Shown: positions 24,616 through 33,477 of the stretch, in pieces
How positions within the stretch are numbered: position 1 is the stretch's first letter
Layout of the letters: every line of letters begins with the position of its first letter
Source of the DNA: a virus
Direction: 5' to 3' (one strand)
Length of the DNA stretch: 64,000 nucleotides
Virus record (IMG/VR): IMGVR_UViG_3300026484_000087
Coordinates: 62,001-126,000 of that record
The notes under the pieces: model-generated
The model's input: the letters and a program-made list of their open reading frames with translations, nothing else
The model's database searches: none
What the model was told of the DNA's origin: nothing
Program-made: the position numbers and the translations under genes

Positions 24616-25380
24616 GTGAATAAAGTTAAACGTCTTAGTTTCATAGATAAATTGAAACTATTTTTTAATAAGGATTTGTATGTTAGTACAAGAGGTACTA
24701 GAATCATTTCAATAGATGATAAAGTTAGTACAAAACACTATCTAAATGTTAGATCGATGCAAATGGATGCAAAAAATAAAGTTATTGTTGTCTTAACTGA
24801 AGAGAACAAAAAACTAGAACAGTTTAGAAAAGACTGCATGGAGCATAGTAGGAATATGTCTGAGGTAGCTCAGGGATATAAAAAAGAGTTATCGGAATGC
24901 AAGGGTGTCTATAAGGTTAAAAATGACGATCTAAGAAAAGAACGTTTTAAATTAACATCAGAGTTATCTAAGTTAAAAACTGATTATGAAGATAAACTAT
25001 TCTCTATAAGAGAGAAGAATAGAGAACTTAAACAACGTATTGAAAAATATACTGCATTTGGAGTATCGGAAGCATCTGAAGAATTAAAGAAACTCGTTAA
25101 ACAAATGTCTAATAAGAAGTTCTTTACCCTTAGAAGATCTATTAAAGTGTTGGAAAATGAAGTTGAAAGTTTAACAGCATCTATAGAAAGAAATAAGATA
25201 GATAGAAATAACATTTTATCTAAGTCTAAAAATAAAAAATCTTTCAAATGTAAAGAAGTTGTAAAAATAAGAGAAGCTATAAAGAATATGACATATGCTG
25301 AATTGGCTAATATATATGACGTATCCACTTCAACAATTAGAAGAGTTGTTAAATACAAAACATATAAGAACTGTAAGTAG
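24616..25380 (+). CDS. Coiled-coil protein with C-terminal helix-turn-helix
   Basis: A 254-residue protein starting with GTG after TAGGAGCCCAAA. Residues about 60-200 are a long charged coiled coil. The last 45 residues, IREAIKNMTYAELANIYDVS followed by TSTIRRVVKYKTYKN, look like a resolvase/homing-type helix-turn-helix (MTYAELANIYDVSTSTIRRV). Such domains bind DNA. It could be a regulator or a relative of the DNA-binding half of mobile endonucleases, but no nuclease domain is present. Confidence 0.6.
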   Translation: MNKVKRLSFIDKLKLFFNKDLYVSTRGTRIISIDDKVSTKHYLNVRSMQMDAKNKVIVVLTEENKKLEQFRKDCMEHSRNMSEVAQGYKKELSECKGVYKVKNDDLRKERFKLTSELSKLKTDYEDKLFSIREKNRELKQRIEKYTAFGVSEASEELKKLVKQMSNKKFFTLRRSIKVLENEVESLTASIERNKIDRNNILSKSKNKKSFKCKEVVKIREAIKNMTYAELANIYDVSTSTIRRVVKYKTYKNCK

Positions 25381-25404
25381 TATGGTTATAACCATACTAC
25401 TTAC
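25373..25404. terminator. Bidirectional terminator palindrome
   Basis: A perfect 32-base inverted repeat (GTAAGTAGTATGGTTA and complement) bridging the stops of converging genes at 25380 and 25401. Confidence 0.75.
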
Positions 25405-25841
25405 TTCTTGTAATAACTTTTCTTCCATAAATTAAAAGTATTTATTTTATCAACATTTTCTTTTATAAAGTTTATAGTGCTATTATTTATAACGCCATAA
25501 GTACAAATAAAACTTAGTACAAATTCCATGTCTATAAAGTCATTATTGGCCTTATTTAAAAGCAATATTAAAAGAGCTTTTACCTTGCTATCATCCCCAT
25601 TGCATATATAGATTATATAGTCTATAGACTGATCATCTATTAGGTCATATAGACCATTGTTCTTATTCATTAGTCTATCTATATGTAGTTTTATGTTGTT
25701 ATATTTATTCTCAGTGCTAGTATAACCATCCTCTATATTGTCTTTAAGTTCATTAACATATTCAAAACGTTTATCGCTTAAATCTTCTAATTTTATATTT
25801 GTTATTATAGAATCGAAATTTAATTTGGTAGGATCAATCAT
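25401..25841 (-). CDS. Unknown helical protein
   Basis: A 146-residue acidic helical protein starting after AAGGAAGAATAAAAA. No motif recognised. It is a single gene between a terminator and the nrd operon running the other way, with no copy of the common promoter element in front of it. Confidence 0.65.
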   Translation of the reverse strand: MIDPTKLNFDSIITNIKLEDLSDKRFEYVNELKDNIEDGYTSTENKYNNIKLHIDRLMNKNNGLYDLIDDQSIDYIIYICNGDDSKVKALLILLLNKANNDFIDMEFVLSFICTYGVINNSTINFIKENVDKINTFNLWKKSYYKK

Positions 25842-25921
25842 TTTTTATTCTTCCTTATATTTATTCATACAAATATTTAACTGGATATCATTTTTTGAAT
25901 ATATAAATTAAAGGAAATGAA

Positions 25922-26134
25922 ATGTCCAGTAACAACATAGATGATACTATACTATTCAATCATATTTATAAGCATAAAGATGGAGGTACGTATAGGACTT
26001 TAAGATCACACTATCTTACAGATACATACGGTAAACCACATAAAGTAGTTGAGTATGAGAGTATGGAAACAAAAGAAGTTTATTTTAGAACAGTAGAACA
26101 TTTTAAACACAGTTTTAAGTTAAAGGAAGAATAA
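25922..26134 (+). CDS. DUF1653-like small protein
   Basis: A 70-residue protein starting after AAAGGAAATGAA. The segment YKHKDGGTYRTL and later VVEYESMETKEVYFRTVEHF resembles the small DUF1653 fold (YxHxKGGxYxVL ... VVY ... YVRP.EMF). Function of that family is unknown. It is one base upstream of nrdA and probably co-transcribed. Confidence 0.6.
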   Translation: MSSNNIDDTILFNHIYKHKDGGTYRTLRSHYLTDTYGKPHKVVEYESMETKEVYFRTVEHFKHSFKLKEE

Positions 26135-26135
26135 T

Positions 26136-28289
26136 ATGAAAGTAATCAAGAGAGACGGTAGAATAGATAAAATGGATATAAGTCAGATAAGAAAACAAAC
26201 TGAGCCATCAGTTGCGGGTCTTGGGTTGTCTTATGAGGAATTAGAGTTAGATGCCAGTGTATCTATAACGGATGGCATGCATACTAAAGACATGCAGGAA
26301 CTATTTATTAAAACAGCTTTATTCAAAGTTGATGTTGATGTTCCTAATTGGACATATGTTGCAGCACGATTAAAATTATATGATATCTATCATGACATGA
26401 AAAGATCTTACCATGGTAAAAAGGTATCTGGTGATGTTTATAAGGCAATTACTTATAGAGATTATTTAAAAATGATGAAAGATGGCCGTAATAAAGTATT
26501 ATTATCTTATATGGATAAAGTAGATAGATTTGATCTTGATAAGATTGAAGAAGCTATTGATGGTAAAAGAGACTTACTGTTTAACTACTTAGCAGTTGAA
26601 TCGCTATATGAACGTTATATGTTACAGACAAATGGTGAAGTACTTGAATTACCACAACACATGTTTATGTCTGAAGCAATGTTTTTATCTCAGAATGAAG
26701 AAAACCCAACAGAAAAAGCTATTGAACTGTATCATATCTTTTCTAATTTAGAAGCATTAATGGCTACACCAACGTTATCTAATGGTAGAAAAGTTACCGG
26801 CTCATGTTTTAGTTGTTTTGTTGGTTCTGCTGAAGATACAATTGAAAGTATCTTTGATGGTTATAAAAATCAAGCACTTATTAGCAAAGGTGGTGGTGGT
26901 ATCGGTTGGGATTATACTAGAATTAGAGCTCTAGGTGGTACTATTGGTGATAAACCAGGTGCAGCAGGCGGTCCAATCCCATTCTTGAAAATAGAAAATG
27001 ATATTGCAGTTGCAGTAGATCAATTATCAACAAGACTTGGTGCTATTAACATCTTTATGGAAACATGGCATAAAGATTTCGTATCATTCTTAGATATGAA
27101 GAAAAATGGCGGTGATGAGTTAAGAAGAGCTAAGCAATTATTTATTGCAGCATCTGCATCTGATGAATTCATGCGTAGAGTTAGAGCTGATGAGGAATGG
27201 ACTATGTTCGATCCTTATGACGTTAGAATTCTTACAGAAGTTCATGGTGAAGAGTTTACTAAAGAGTATAATAGATTTGAACAAGGTTTCTTAGATGGTA
27301 CAATAGAATTTACTAACCCACCAGAAAGAGTTAAAGCTAAAGATATCATGAAAGCCATTATTAGATACTCTTGGGATGTTGGGATGCCATCATTATTCTA
27401 TAAAGATACAGTTAATAGAGACCATAATAACCCACAACTTGGAATCATTAGATCAGCAAACTTATGCATGGAGTTTCTTAATCCAGTATCTGGTGACAAT
27501 GAACTCGCAGTTTGTAATCTTGCTTCCATTAATCTTGCTAAAATAAATACTCGTGTTGATTTTGAAAGAGTTATACCACCAATTGTTAGAGCATTAGATA
27601 ATGTTATTGATTTATCTAGTTATCCAACTAAAGAAGCTGCTAGAACTCAAGCTATTAGAAGAGCCATTGGTTTAGGTATTGCTGGTGAAGCAGAACTTAT
27701 TGCTAATAAACATATGCATTATGGGTCTGATGAGCATTTAGAGTTTATTGACCAATTATATAAAGACTTTAACGAAGTACTTGAACAAGCCAGTATTGAT
27801 CTTGGTAAAGAAAAAGGTACATGGTGTGAAGAGTCTAATCGTAGAAATGCATATCTTAGTTGTATCGCTCCTACATCTAGTATATCTATTCTTATGGATA
27901 CTACTGCAATGCATGAGCCTGCATTTGATAAAGTATGGGGTGAAGAAAATGCTCTTGGTGTATTTAAAGTAACTGCACCTAGATTAAGTCCTGAAAATTA
28001 TGAGTTCTATAAGTCGCCTTATGAAGTTGGAATAATACCAATGATTAAAGCTAATGCTATAAGACAGAAACATTTTGATATGGGTATTTCTTTTAACCTA
28101 TATTTCGATCCTGAGAAAACAAAAGGTAAAGATGTTTTTGAAGCACTTATGTTATGTTGGGAGTTAGGGCTTAAAACTACGTATTACGTTAGAACAGGTT
28201 CTAAAAAGTTGACATCTGAAGATGTGAATAAAGCTAATGGTATAGTACTTAGAGATACTGCTGTAGCATGTTTTGGTTGTGGAGGCTGA
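26136..28289 (+). CDS. nrdA: Class I ribonucleotide reductase, large (alpha) subunit
   Basis: A 717-residue protein. The N-terminal about 90 residues form an ATP-cone (MKVIKRDGRIDKMDISQIRK), the allosteric activity site. The catalytic barrel shows GSCFSCF (C224/C227 region), NLCMEF (N442, C444 thiyl position, E446) with AVCNLASINLAK shortly after, and PTSSISILMDTT. The C-terminus ends CFGCGG, a CxxC pair (C712, C715) that shuttles electrons from thioredoxin. Its substrates are ribonucleoside diphosphates. It is followed by nrdB after four bases. With thioredoxin and dUTPase also in the window, the phage can make its own deoxynucleotides. Confidence 0.96.
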   Translation: MKVIKRDGRIDKMDISQIRKQTEPSVAGLGLSYEELELDASVSITDGMHTKDMQELFIKTALFKVDVDVPNWTYVAARLKLYDIYHDMKRSYHGKKVSGDVYKAITYRDYLKMMKDGRNKVLLSYMDKVDRFDLDKIEEAIDGKRDLLFNYLAVESLYERYMLQTNGEVLELPQHMFMSEAMFLSQNEENPTEKAIELYHIFSNLEALMATPTLSNGRKVTGSCFSCFVGSAEDTIESIFDGYKNQALISKGGGGIGWDYTRIRALGGTIGDKPGAAGGPIPFLKIENDIAVAVDQLSTRLGAINIFMETWHKDFVSFLDMKKNGGDELRRAKQLFIAASASDEFMRRVRADEEWTMFDPYDVRILTEVHGEEFTKEYNRFEQGFLDGTIEFTNPPERVKAKDIMKAIIRYSWDVGMPSLFYKDTVNRDHNNPQLGIIRSANLCMEFLNPVSGDNELAVCNLASINLAKINTRVDFERVIPPIVRALDNVIDLSSYPTKEAARTQAIRRAIGLGIAGEAELIANKHMHYGSDEHLEFIDQLYKDFNEVLEQASIDLGKEKGTWCEESNRRNAYLSCIAPTSSISILMDTTAMHEPAFDKVWGEENALGVFKVTAPRLSPENYEFYKSPYEVGIIPMIKANAIRQKHFDMGISFNLYFDPEKTKGKDVFEALMLCWELGLKTTYYVRTGSKKLTSEDVNKANGIVLRDTAVACFGCGG

Positions 28290-28292
28290 TAA

Positions 28293-29345
28293 ATGAGTAA
28301 TAAAGATATTATAGTAAACAAGTGTGGAGTTAGTAATTTTGATTCTGATGAAGCTTTAAACGAAGCTAAAATAATTAACGGTAATCCTACTGGGATTGCC
28401 GATTGGAATAATCCAAGTAGAAAATGGGCTGTAAGCATTTATGATTTAATGTTAAATTATAACTGGCATCATAGTGAAGCGAGTATAGGTTCAGATATAG
28501 AACCTTATAAAAAGTTATCTGAAGAGAATAAAGAGGCATATGATTTATCATTAGCACAGATTATTGCAAATGATAATTTACAAGATAGTCAGCTGGTTGA
28601 ATCTATTGCTTCTTATATTACAGATCCGTTAGTTAAAGACTGTCTAATTAGACAAGCTTCTGAGGAAGTACATCATCATAGATCATATGGAGTTATGGCT
28701 AGTGATGTTTGTGTTGATAGCGATAGAATTTACAGAATGCATAAAGAAGATCCTATGCTTGCTAGAAAGAATAGATCAGTTGAAATTATGTATGAGAAAG
28801 TTAACAATATTAATGGTAATGTAAGCGTTCATGATTTTCAAAAAGCAGTTGCTGCAAACAACATTTTAGAACAACAAGTATTTCCGGGAGGTTTCTTAGT
28901 TTTATGGCATATATCTAGTCAAGGTTTACCAGGAACAGCCAAGATGATCGGATTCATAGAGCGTGATGAGAGCGGTACCCATGTGCCATTGTTTAAAAAT
29001 ATCTTTTCAGATATAAGAAGGCAATATGGATTGGATAAAGATACAGAACAAGAGATTAGCGATATGATATCTCATATGTGTGAAGAAGATAAGGTTTGGG
29101 TTAAGTATCTAACTAAAAAACTTTTAGGTTTTTCTGAACAAGCTGTTGACTTATTCTGTGAGCATATGGCTAATATCGTTTATAACAATCTTAAAATAAA
29201 ATCACCATATGAACAAACTAAAGGTGGACCACTTATGTCTGTATTTGAATTAAATTCAATGTTATCTAATGTTAAAAACAAAACAAATCAGTTTGAGCAA
29301 GCTGTCGGCGATTATTCTACAGGTGGTTTAGACGAGGATTACTAG
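28293..29345 (+). CDS. nrdB: Class I ribonucleotide reductase, small (beta) subunit
   Basis: A 350-residue ferritin-like protein. Predicted iron ligands are D98, E125 and H128 (EEVHHHRSY), E193 (ILEQQVF), and E226 with H230 (ERDESGTHV). The radical tyrosine is Y132. The last residues, including YSTGGLDEDY, provide the C-terminal tail that docks on NrdA. One oddity: the last metal pair is spaced E-x3-H, whereas the family is normally E-x2-H, so the local helix may bulge. The gene is four bases after nrdA and is clearly co-expressed. Confidence 0.95.
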   Translation: MSNKDIIVNKCGVSNFDSDEALNEAKIINGNPTGIADWNNPSRKWAVSIYDLMLNYNWHHSEASIGSDIEPYKKLSEENKEAYDLSLAQIIANDNLQDSQLVESIASYITDPLVKDCLIRQASEEVHHHRSYGVMASDVCVDSDRIYRMHKEDPMLARKNRSVEIMYEKVNNINGNVSVHDFQKAVAANNILEQQVFPGGFLVLWHISSQGLPGTAKMIGFIERDESGTHVPLFKNIFSDIRRQYGLDKDTEQEISDMISHMCEEDKVWVKYLTKKLLGFSEQAVDLFCEHMANIVYNNLKIKSPYEQTKGGPLMSVFELNSMLSNVKNKTNQFEQAVGDYSTGGLDEDY

Positions 29346-29354
29346 GAGGCGAAT

Positions 29355-29456
29355 ATGATGTATTATATAGGCAGTATTATAGCAGTAACGTATATAGTTA
29401 TGTTATTTGTTGCCCATAAATATTATAAGGGAAAACATGAAAAAAATAAAAGATAA
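29355..29456 (+). CDS. 33-residue membrane peptide
   Basis: Two adjacent ATGs (29355, 29358) follow TAGGAGGCGAAT. The peptide has one transmembrane segment (YYIGSIIAVTYIVMLFVA) and a basic tail. It overlaps the next gene by 20 bases. Small single-pass peptides after nrdB are plausible but this one has no recognised family. Confidence 0.5.
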   Translation: MMYYIGSIIAVTYIVMLFVAHKYYKGKHEKNKR

Positions 29457-29697
29457 GATATTGTATCTTATTATATGGCTTAAGTTTTATCATCTTACTG
29501 AAGAAATAGATAGCTATTATTACGCTGATTTATTATCCAAACGTAAAAGATTAGTATTGAATTATATTGCGTTTATAAAATATATGGATAAAGATGATAA
29601 ATACGGTGCTATAGCATATGCTATGTTTAAAGTATACCATTTATGGGGAGTGGATGCTATAACAAAAAAAGAAATAGATAATTTCTTTCATGTATAG
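29437..29697 (+). CDS. Unknown 86-residue protein
   Basis: ATG 29437, preceded by AAGGGAAAAC, is a better start than an in-frame TTG upstream at 29407. The protein is basic, helical and tyrosine-rich with an N-terminal hydrophobic helix (ILYLIIWLKFYHL). Last gene of the nrd operon, ending at a large palindrome. Confidence 0.55.
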   Translation: MKKIKDKILYLIIWLKFYHLTEEIDSYYYADLLSKRKRLVLNYIAFIKYMDKDDKYGAIAYAMFKVYHLWGVDAITKKEIDNFFHV

Positions 29698-29726
29698 AGT
29701 ATTGGGTTTAACCCAATACTCTATAC
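29692..29726. terminator. Bidirectional terminator palindrome
   Basis: A 17-bp perfect stem (GTATAGAGTATTGGGTT and complement) around a single central T, joining converging gene ends at 29697 and 29721. Confidence 0.75.
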
Positions 29727-30923
29727 TAATAGCGTTCTTATCTTTTCATAAGTTGTTTTGTAAGAATGACCAACCATTTTATCCCATGTAGGATTAGTAT
29801 ACTCATTAGTTAAATACTTACTATAGAAATTAATAAATTCATCGCTAAATTTAATAAAACCGTCATCTGTTTTATCAAATAGAGTTGTTGGTAATGGATG
29901 TTTTTGTTTAGAAGTTAGTAAATTAGCTTCTAATATCTTTATACCGTAGTCGTTATTAATATCAGATATATCAAACGTACCGCCTATTTTATTTGCAAAT
30001 ATTATTTTAATATTAGGATCTATTTTAAATACATGAAATAAATCAGTTTTATTTAGAAAACCTAATAAACTTAATAATATTATACTGCTTACATAATCTT
30101 TAGACTTGAAACTAAATCTAGATGGTATGATTATATCAGTTGCTATAAAGATTTTTCTATGCATACCCTTTAATTCAGATTTACCATTAACTACACAAAG
30201 ATCATCACCATAAGAATCGTTCATATGTAGTCTAAAAAGATGGCCAAATATATGTGAATGTATATGGTAGTTAATGCCTTTATCTGATTTATCAGAAGTT
30301 TTAAACATCATAGCTAATTCTCCTGGACTTGCCTCCGCAGGTACATCATTGTCGACTTTAGCTTTTTTAAGTTTCTTTTTCTCTCTTCTTTTACGTTCTT
30401 CCTCATAACGAAGTTTTTTGGTTTTGTTATATGCTATTAAATCCAGAGAAGGCATATGGGTTTTAAAGGTATCGTCGTACTCTTTGTCCATCTTCGTTGT
30501 TTTAACTTCTACATCATCAAAATCTGGATCATAGTCATCTTGTACATTGTATTTCTTTTTAGTGGATATAAAATCAAAACTAGGATGAATACCCCTAGTT
30601 GGTAAGTCATATTTCTTACAGATGTCTAAAAGTTTTTCACACTCGATACCGCTAAGATTATTTTGCTTCTGTTTTAAAACGGCATATTCGATAAATTCTT
30701 TTTTAGTTTTAAAATATCCAAAAGTATTTTTTATAGTTTGACTAAAATCAGAACAACGATCGCAAAGTTTTCTTTTACCGACTTTTCTTTTGTACTCGAA
30801 CTCTTCTCCACAGTATTTGCATTTTGCTCTAGTAGGACCATATCCTGTTTTAGGTACATGTATACCTTTTGTTACTTTATTTACCATCCTCCAGTCTGCT
30901 GCTGTCATTCCATCATCGTACAT
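29721..30923 (-). CDS. Zinc-ribbon protein with lysine-rich linker
   Basis: A 400-residue protein. The start at 30923 is set by AGGAGGAAAGAAA; an upstream in-frame extension encodes a hydrophobic stretch from the intergenic region and is unlikely. Residues about 33-58 hold a CxxC...CxxC zinc ribbon (CKYCGEEF, CDRC). A strongly basic region (about 175-200) follows, and the C-terminal half is a globular alpha/beta domain. DNA or RNA binding is likely; specific role unknown. Single gene behind P12 and ending at a shared terminator. Confidence 0.65.
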   Translation of the reverse strand: MYDDGMTAADWRMVNKVTKGIHVPKTGYGPTRAKCKYCGEEFEYKRKVGKRKLCDRCSDFSQTIKNTFGYFKTKKEFIEYAVLKQKQNNLSGIECEKLLDICKKYDLPTRGIHPSFDFISTKKKYNVQDDYDPDFDDVEVKTTKMDKEYDDTFKTHMPSLDLIAYNKTKKLRYEEERKRREKKKLKKAKVDNDVPAEASPGELAMMFKTSDKSDKGINYHIHSHIFGHLFRLHMNDSYGDDLCVVNGKSELKGMHRKIFIATDIIIPSRFSFKSKDYVSSIILLSLLGFLNKTDLFHVFKIDPNIKIIFANKIGGTFDISDINNDYGIKILEANLLTSKQKHPLPTTLFDKTDDGFIKFSDEFINFYSKYLTNEYTNPTWDKMVGHSYKTTYEKIRTLLV

Positions 30924-31026
30924 TTTCTTTCCTCCTAATAGGTTTATAATTATTAGTATCGATATTATAATAATATAGGCACTGCTATAATATTGATACA
31001 AACGCAGTAACGTTAAGACGTTCAAA

Positions 31027-31101
31027 TATCTATAGCCTATTATAGATAACCGTTACCTTAATCATATTATATATGGTTGAAAAAAAGTGGAAACATATTT
31101 T
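31027..31101 (-). promoter_or_regulatory. Promoter-hairpin element P12
   Basis: Minus-strand reading is GTTTCCACTTTTTTTCAACC, then ATATATAATATGATTAAGGT, then two leader stems: GGTAAC/GTTATC and TATCTATA-ATAGGC-TATAGATA (8 bp, 31027-31048). It precedes the zinc-ribbon gene starting at 30923. The rest of 30924-31145 is AT-rich with no gene seen. Confidence 0.55.
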
Positions 31102-31145
31102 TTATAAAATGAACAATATAATGAAATATTACAAAAGGATATAAT

Positions 31146-31478
31146 ATGGGTAAAATCGTAGTTGTAAATTCTAAAAAAGAATTGGATGAGGTTATTAGTA
31201 ATAATGATAGGGTCTTAGTTGATTTCTGGGCACCATGGTGTGGTCCATGCAGAATGATAGCACCTATTATGGATGAGTTAGCTGCAGAAGATAATGGTAT
31301 TACTGTAGTTAAAATTAATACAGATGAAAATGGAGACTTATGTACAGATCTTGGTATTAGAAGTATACCGACAGTATTTAAATATGTGGATGGTAAACAG
31401 ATAGATACGCAAATTGGTGCTACGAGTAAAGACAAGTTTATTGAAGGTTTAGTTAAGACAGAAAAAGGAAAGAAATAA
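31146..31478 (+). CDS. trxA: Thioredoxin
   Basis: A 110-residue thioredoxin of standard length with active site WAPWCGPC (28-35; C32, C35) and the cis-proline segment RSIPTVF. It starts after AAAGGATATAAT. It would supply reducing equivalents to the phage ribonucleotide reductase through the C-terminal CxxC of NrdA, or act as a processivity or folding partner as in T7. It shares a one-base TAATG overlap with the next gene. Confidence 0.95.
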   Translation: MGKIVVVNSKKELDEVISNNDRVLVDFWAPWCGPCRMIAPIMDELAAEDNGITVVKINTDENGDLCTDLGIRSIPTVFKYVDGKQIDTQIGATSKDKFIEGLVKTEKGKK

Positions 31479-31834
31479 TGTCAGATAAAAAAACAGAAGA
31501 GATATTAAGAGAAAAAGGTTTAAATGCACCTCGTTTAACACCAGAGGTTATCGATAACTCTATTGCTAAAAAAGAGTTTCATCGTCTTACTGATGTATTA
31601 ACTGTATGTGTTATTACATTAACAAATGGTTATACAGTTACTGGTGAATCAGCTTGTGCGTCACCAGAGAACTACAATCAAGAGGTTGGTGAGGATATTG
31701 CATTTAAAAATGCTAGAGAAAAAGTTTGGGGTCTTGTTGGATTCTTATTAGTAGATGCATTAGCTGCTGATGAAAACAAGATTGACTTCTGTACTGAAAA
31801 TGATACTGTTGAAGGAGTTTGTTGTGGAAAATAA
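31478..31834 (+). CDS. Phage gp49-like protein
   Basis: A 118-residue protein. The block LTVCVITLTNGYTVTGESAC followed by ASPENYNQEVGEDIAFKNAREKVW is diagnostic of a widespread small phage family (gp49/gp66 type). Members are found in many tailed phages; the biochemical role is not established. Translation is coupled to thioredoxin by TAATG and overlaps the next gene by 11 bases. Confidence 0.85.
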   Translation: MSDKKTEEILREKGLNAPRLTPEVIDNSIAKKEFHRLTDVLTVCVITLTNGYTVTGESACASPENYNQEVGEDIAFKNAREKVWGLVGFLLVDALAADENKIDFCTENDTVEGVCCGK

Positions 31835-32132
31835 AGCTCTTAATAATACTAAAATTAGTGATGTTAAGAAAACAACATCTGATGTAGAAGTTTTTGGTGA
31901 TGGTGATTTATTTAAGTTGTTGTCCAAAGCATCTTCTAGAAGTCAAGGTTGGATGAAGTCTACTAAAGCTATGTTTACTGGAACGGGGTGCGTAGTACAA
32001 GTTACTACACAAGTACAAAATCCAGACTACACGCATAGTATTGCAGAAGCAGTTACATTTGTTCCTAATGTTAAAATTGTGGAGGATATGAAAGATGGCG
32101 TTTGCGTGGGTCGTCATTTAGAAGCTCTATAA
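31824..32132 (+). CDS. Unknown conserved phage protein, partner of gp49-like gene
   Basis: A 102-residue protein. The best start is GTG 31824 after GAAGGAGTTTGTT, overlapping the gp49-like stop. SQGWMKSTKAM and GCVVQVTTQVQNPD followed by SIAEAVTFVPNVKI are, as far as I recall, conserved in the gene commonly found next to gp49-like genes. Function unknown, but the pair is likely functional together. Confidence 0.75.
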   Translation: MENKALNNTKISDVKKTTSDVEVFGDGDLFKLLSKASSRSQGWMKSTKAMFTGTGCVVQVTTQVQNPDYTHSIAEAVTFVPNVKIVEDMKDGVCVGRHLEAL

Positions 32133-32149
32133 AAGAAAAAAGATAATGG

Positions 32150-32178
32150 GTACTAGTATCGCTATGCGATACTAGTAC
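32150..32178. terminator. Bidirectional terminator
   Basis: A 13-bp stem (GTACTAGTATCGC / GCGATACTAGTAC) with loop TAT, between converging genes at 32132 and 32179, flanked by A- and T-rich tracts. Confidence 0.75.
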
Positions 32179-32637
32179 TTAAACTCTTTTTAGTTCACTT
32201 GCAATAAATGTATGTGGAGTCCAACAATTATACATTACTTTATCATCAGTTGTTTCAGGTTCTATCTTAGTACCTAGAACATATTCCACTCTACCAGTAA
32301 AATCAACATTCTTTTCAACAATAAAGTATGTTTCACCACTTAACTCAGATATGTCGCCTCTACTATGATTTGGATCTAGATTATTCATGTCTACAGTTAC
32401 AGTATCACCAAAGTTTAATTCATTGTCTTCTTTTAAAAGATCTTTAAACTCTTGACTAAGTATAACTGCACAGTCAGTTTTATAATGCACATCAAATGTA
32501 ACCTGATCATCTACACGTCCAGTGTATTCGATTAAGCTAACTTGTCCATCTTCTCTAACTAATTTAATAATCTTATTTCCATTTTCATCTTTGAAAACAC
32601 CAATACATTCATATCCATTTGCTTTTACATTACTCAT
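32179..32637 (-). CDS. Unknown beta-rich protein
   Basis: A 152-residue acidic protein, rich in short beta strands. Of two adjacent ATGs, 32637 is better spaced from TAAGGAG. No motif recognised. It is the last gene of the long accessory operon starting at 36635. Confidence 0.65.
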   Translation of the reverse strand: MSNVKANGYECIGVFKDENGNKIIKLVREDGQVSLIEYTGRVDDQVTFDVHYKTDCAVILSQEFKDLLKEDNELNFGDTVTVDMNNLDPNHSRGDISELSGETYFIVEKNVDFTGRVEYVLGTKIEPETTDDKVMYNCWTPHTFIASELKRV

Positions 32638-32647
32638 CATGAACTCC

Positions 32648-33466
32648 TTATTTAGCTTTACTTAACATAGATGCTACATCAGCAATGTTATATTCAGTTA
32701 ACCAGTAATTTAATAAACTACAGTCACCTTGTTCTCCACAAAATTGTTCCATAACTAAATGTTCGGTTCTCTTTTCAACTGGCATATAAACGAATGATGA
32801 TTTACCTATAACTTTACCATCTCTATAGACAGAAGCATCTACATCATAAACATCTATAACGTACTTCCCGCCGACTTTAACCGTAGTTATGGTTCTGTCC
32901 ATAATAACACTTGATTCTAAATCAGTAATTTTACATTTTTCACCAGTGAAAAGGTCATAGTGTATAGAGTCAGTTCTAGACGCCATAACTTCTCTACCAT
33001 TTTCAGGAAGTAAATCAGACATACCAATTGTAATAAGACAGTTCTTGAAATATACTGGAGGTAAACCTCTTGTCTCTTTACATCTTTGTCTAGTTATATA
33101 ACAATCAAATTGATGTTCATCAACTAACTCTAAGAATCTTTCCATATCAAAGTTAGATATAAACTCAGTACCATCTACATAAAGAACAGTACTATCGTCA
33201 TCAACATCCTTAGCTATGCGTTCTAGATCATCAAATCCACTAACAGTATAAACACCCATGTTCGCATTTTTAGCAAAGTCAGGATTGTTTTTACGCATAC
33301 CTTCGATCATATGCTCTATAAGATCAACTGCAGTTTTATGGTCAAGGCTTGTTAGAAAGTAATGTTTCATAATTTTATCGTCTTTAACATGCCCAAGGAA
33401 ATCCATAATTAATTCTTGTGTTTTACCTTCACCCTCTAAACCATTTATAATTGTTACTCTGTTCAT
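32648..33466 (-). CDS. P-loop NTPase of unknown role
   Basis: A 272-residue protein with an N-terminal Walker A (INGLEGEGKT, about residues 7-16), and STVLYVDGTEF near residue 92-102 as a Walker B-like strand. The following RQRCKETRGLPP could be a sensor/arginine segment. The C-terminal third is beta rich. The order resembles small phage ATPases related to thymidine kinase or RecA-like folds, but I cannot choose. Start 33466 follows AAGGAGAGAATAA. Confidence 0.65.
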   Translation of the reverse strand: MNRVTIINGLEGEGKTQELIMDFLGHVKDDKIMKHYFLTSLDHKTAVDLIEHMIEGMRKNNPDFAKNANMGVYTVSGFDDLERIAKDVDDDSTVLYVDGTEFISNFDMERFLELVDEHQFDCYITRQRCKETRGLPPVYFKNCLITIGMSDLLPENGREVMASRTDSIHYDLFTGEKCKITDLESSVIMDRTITTVKVGGKYVIDVYDVDASVYRDGKVIGKSSFVYMPVEKRTEHLVMEQFCGEQGDCSLLNYWLTEYNIADVASMLSKAK

Positions 33467-33477
33467 TTATTCTCTCC

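Noticed and set aside
29721-31025. N-terminal extension of the zinc-ribbon protein from 31025
   Set aside because: The extension is hydrophobic sequence from the promoter region, while ATG 30923 has an excellent AGGAGG site.
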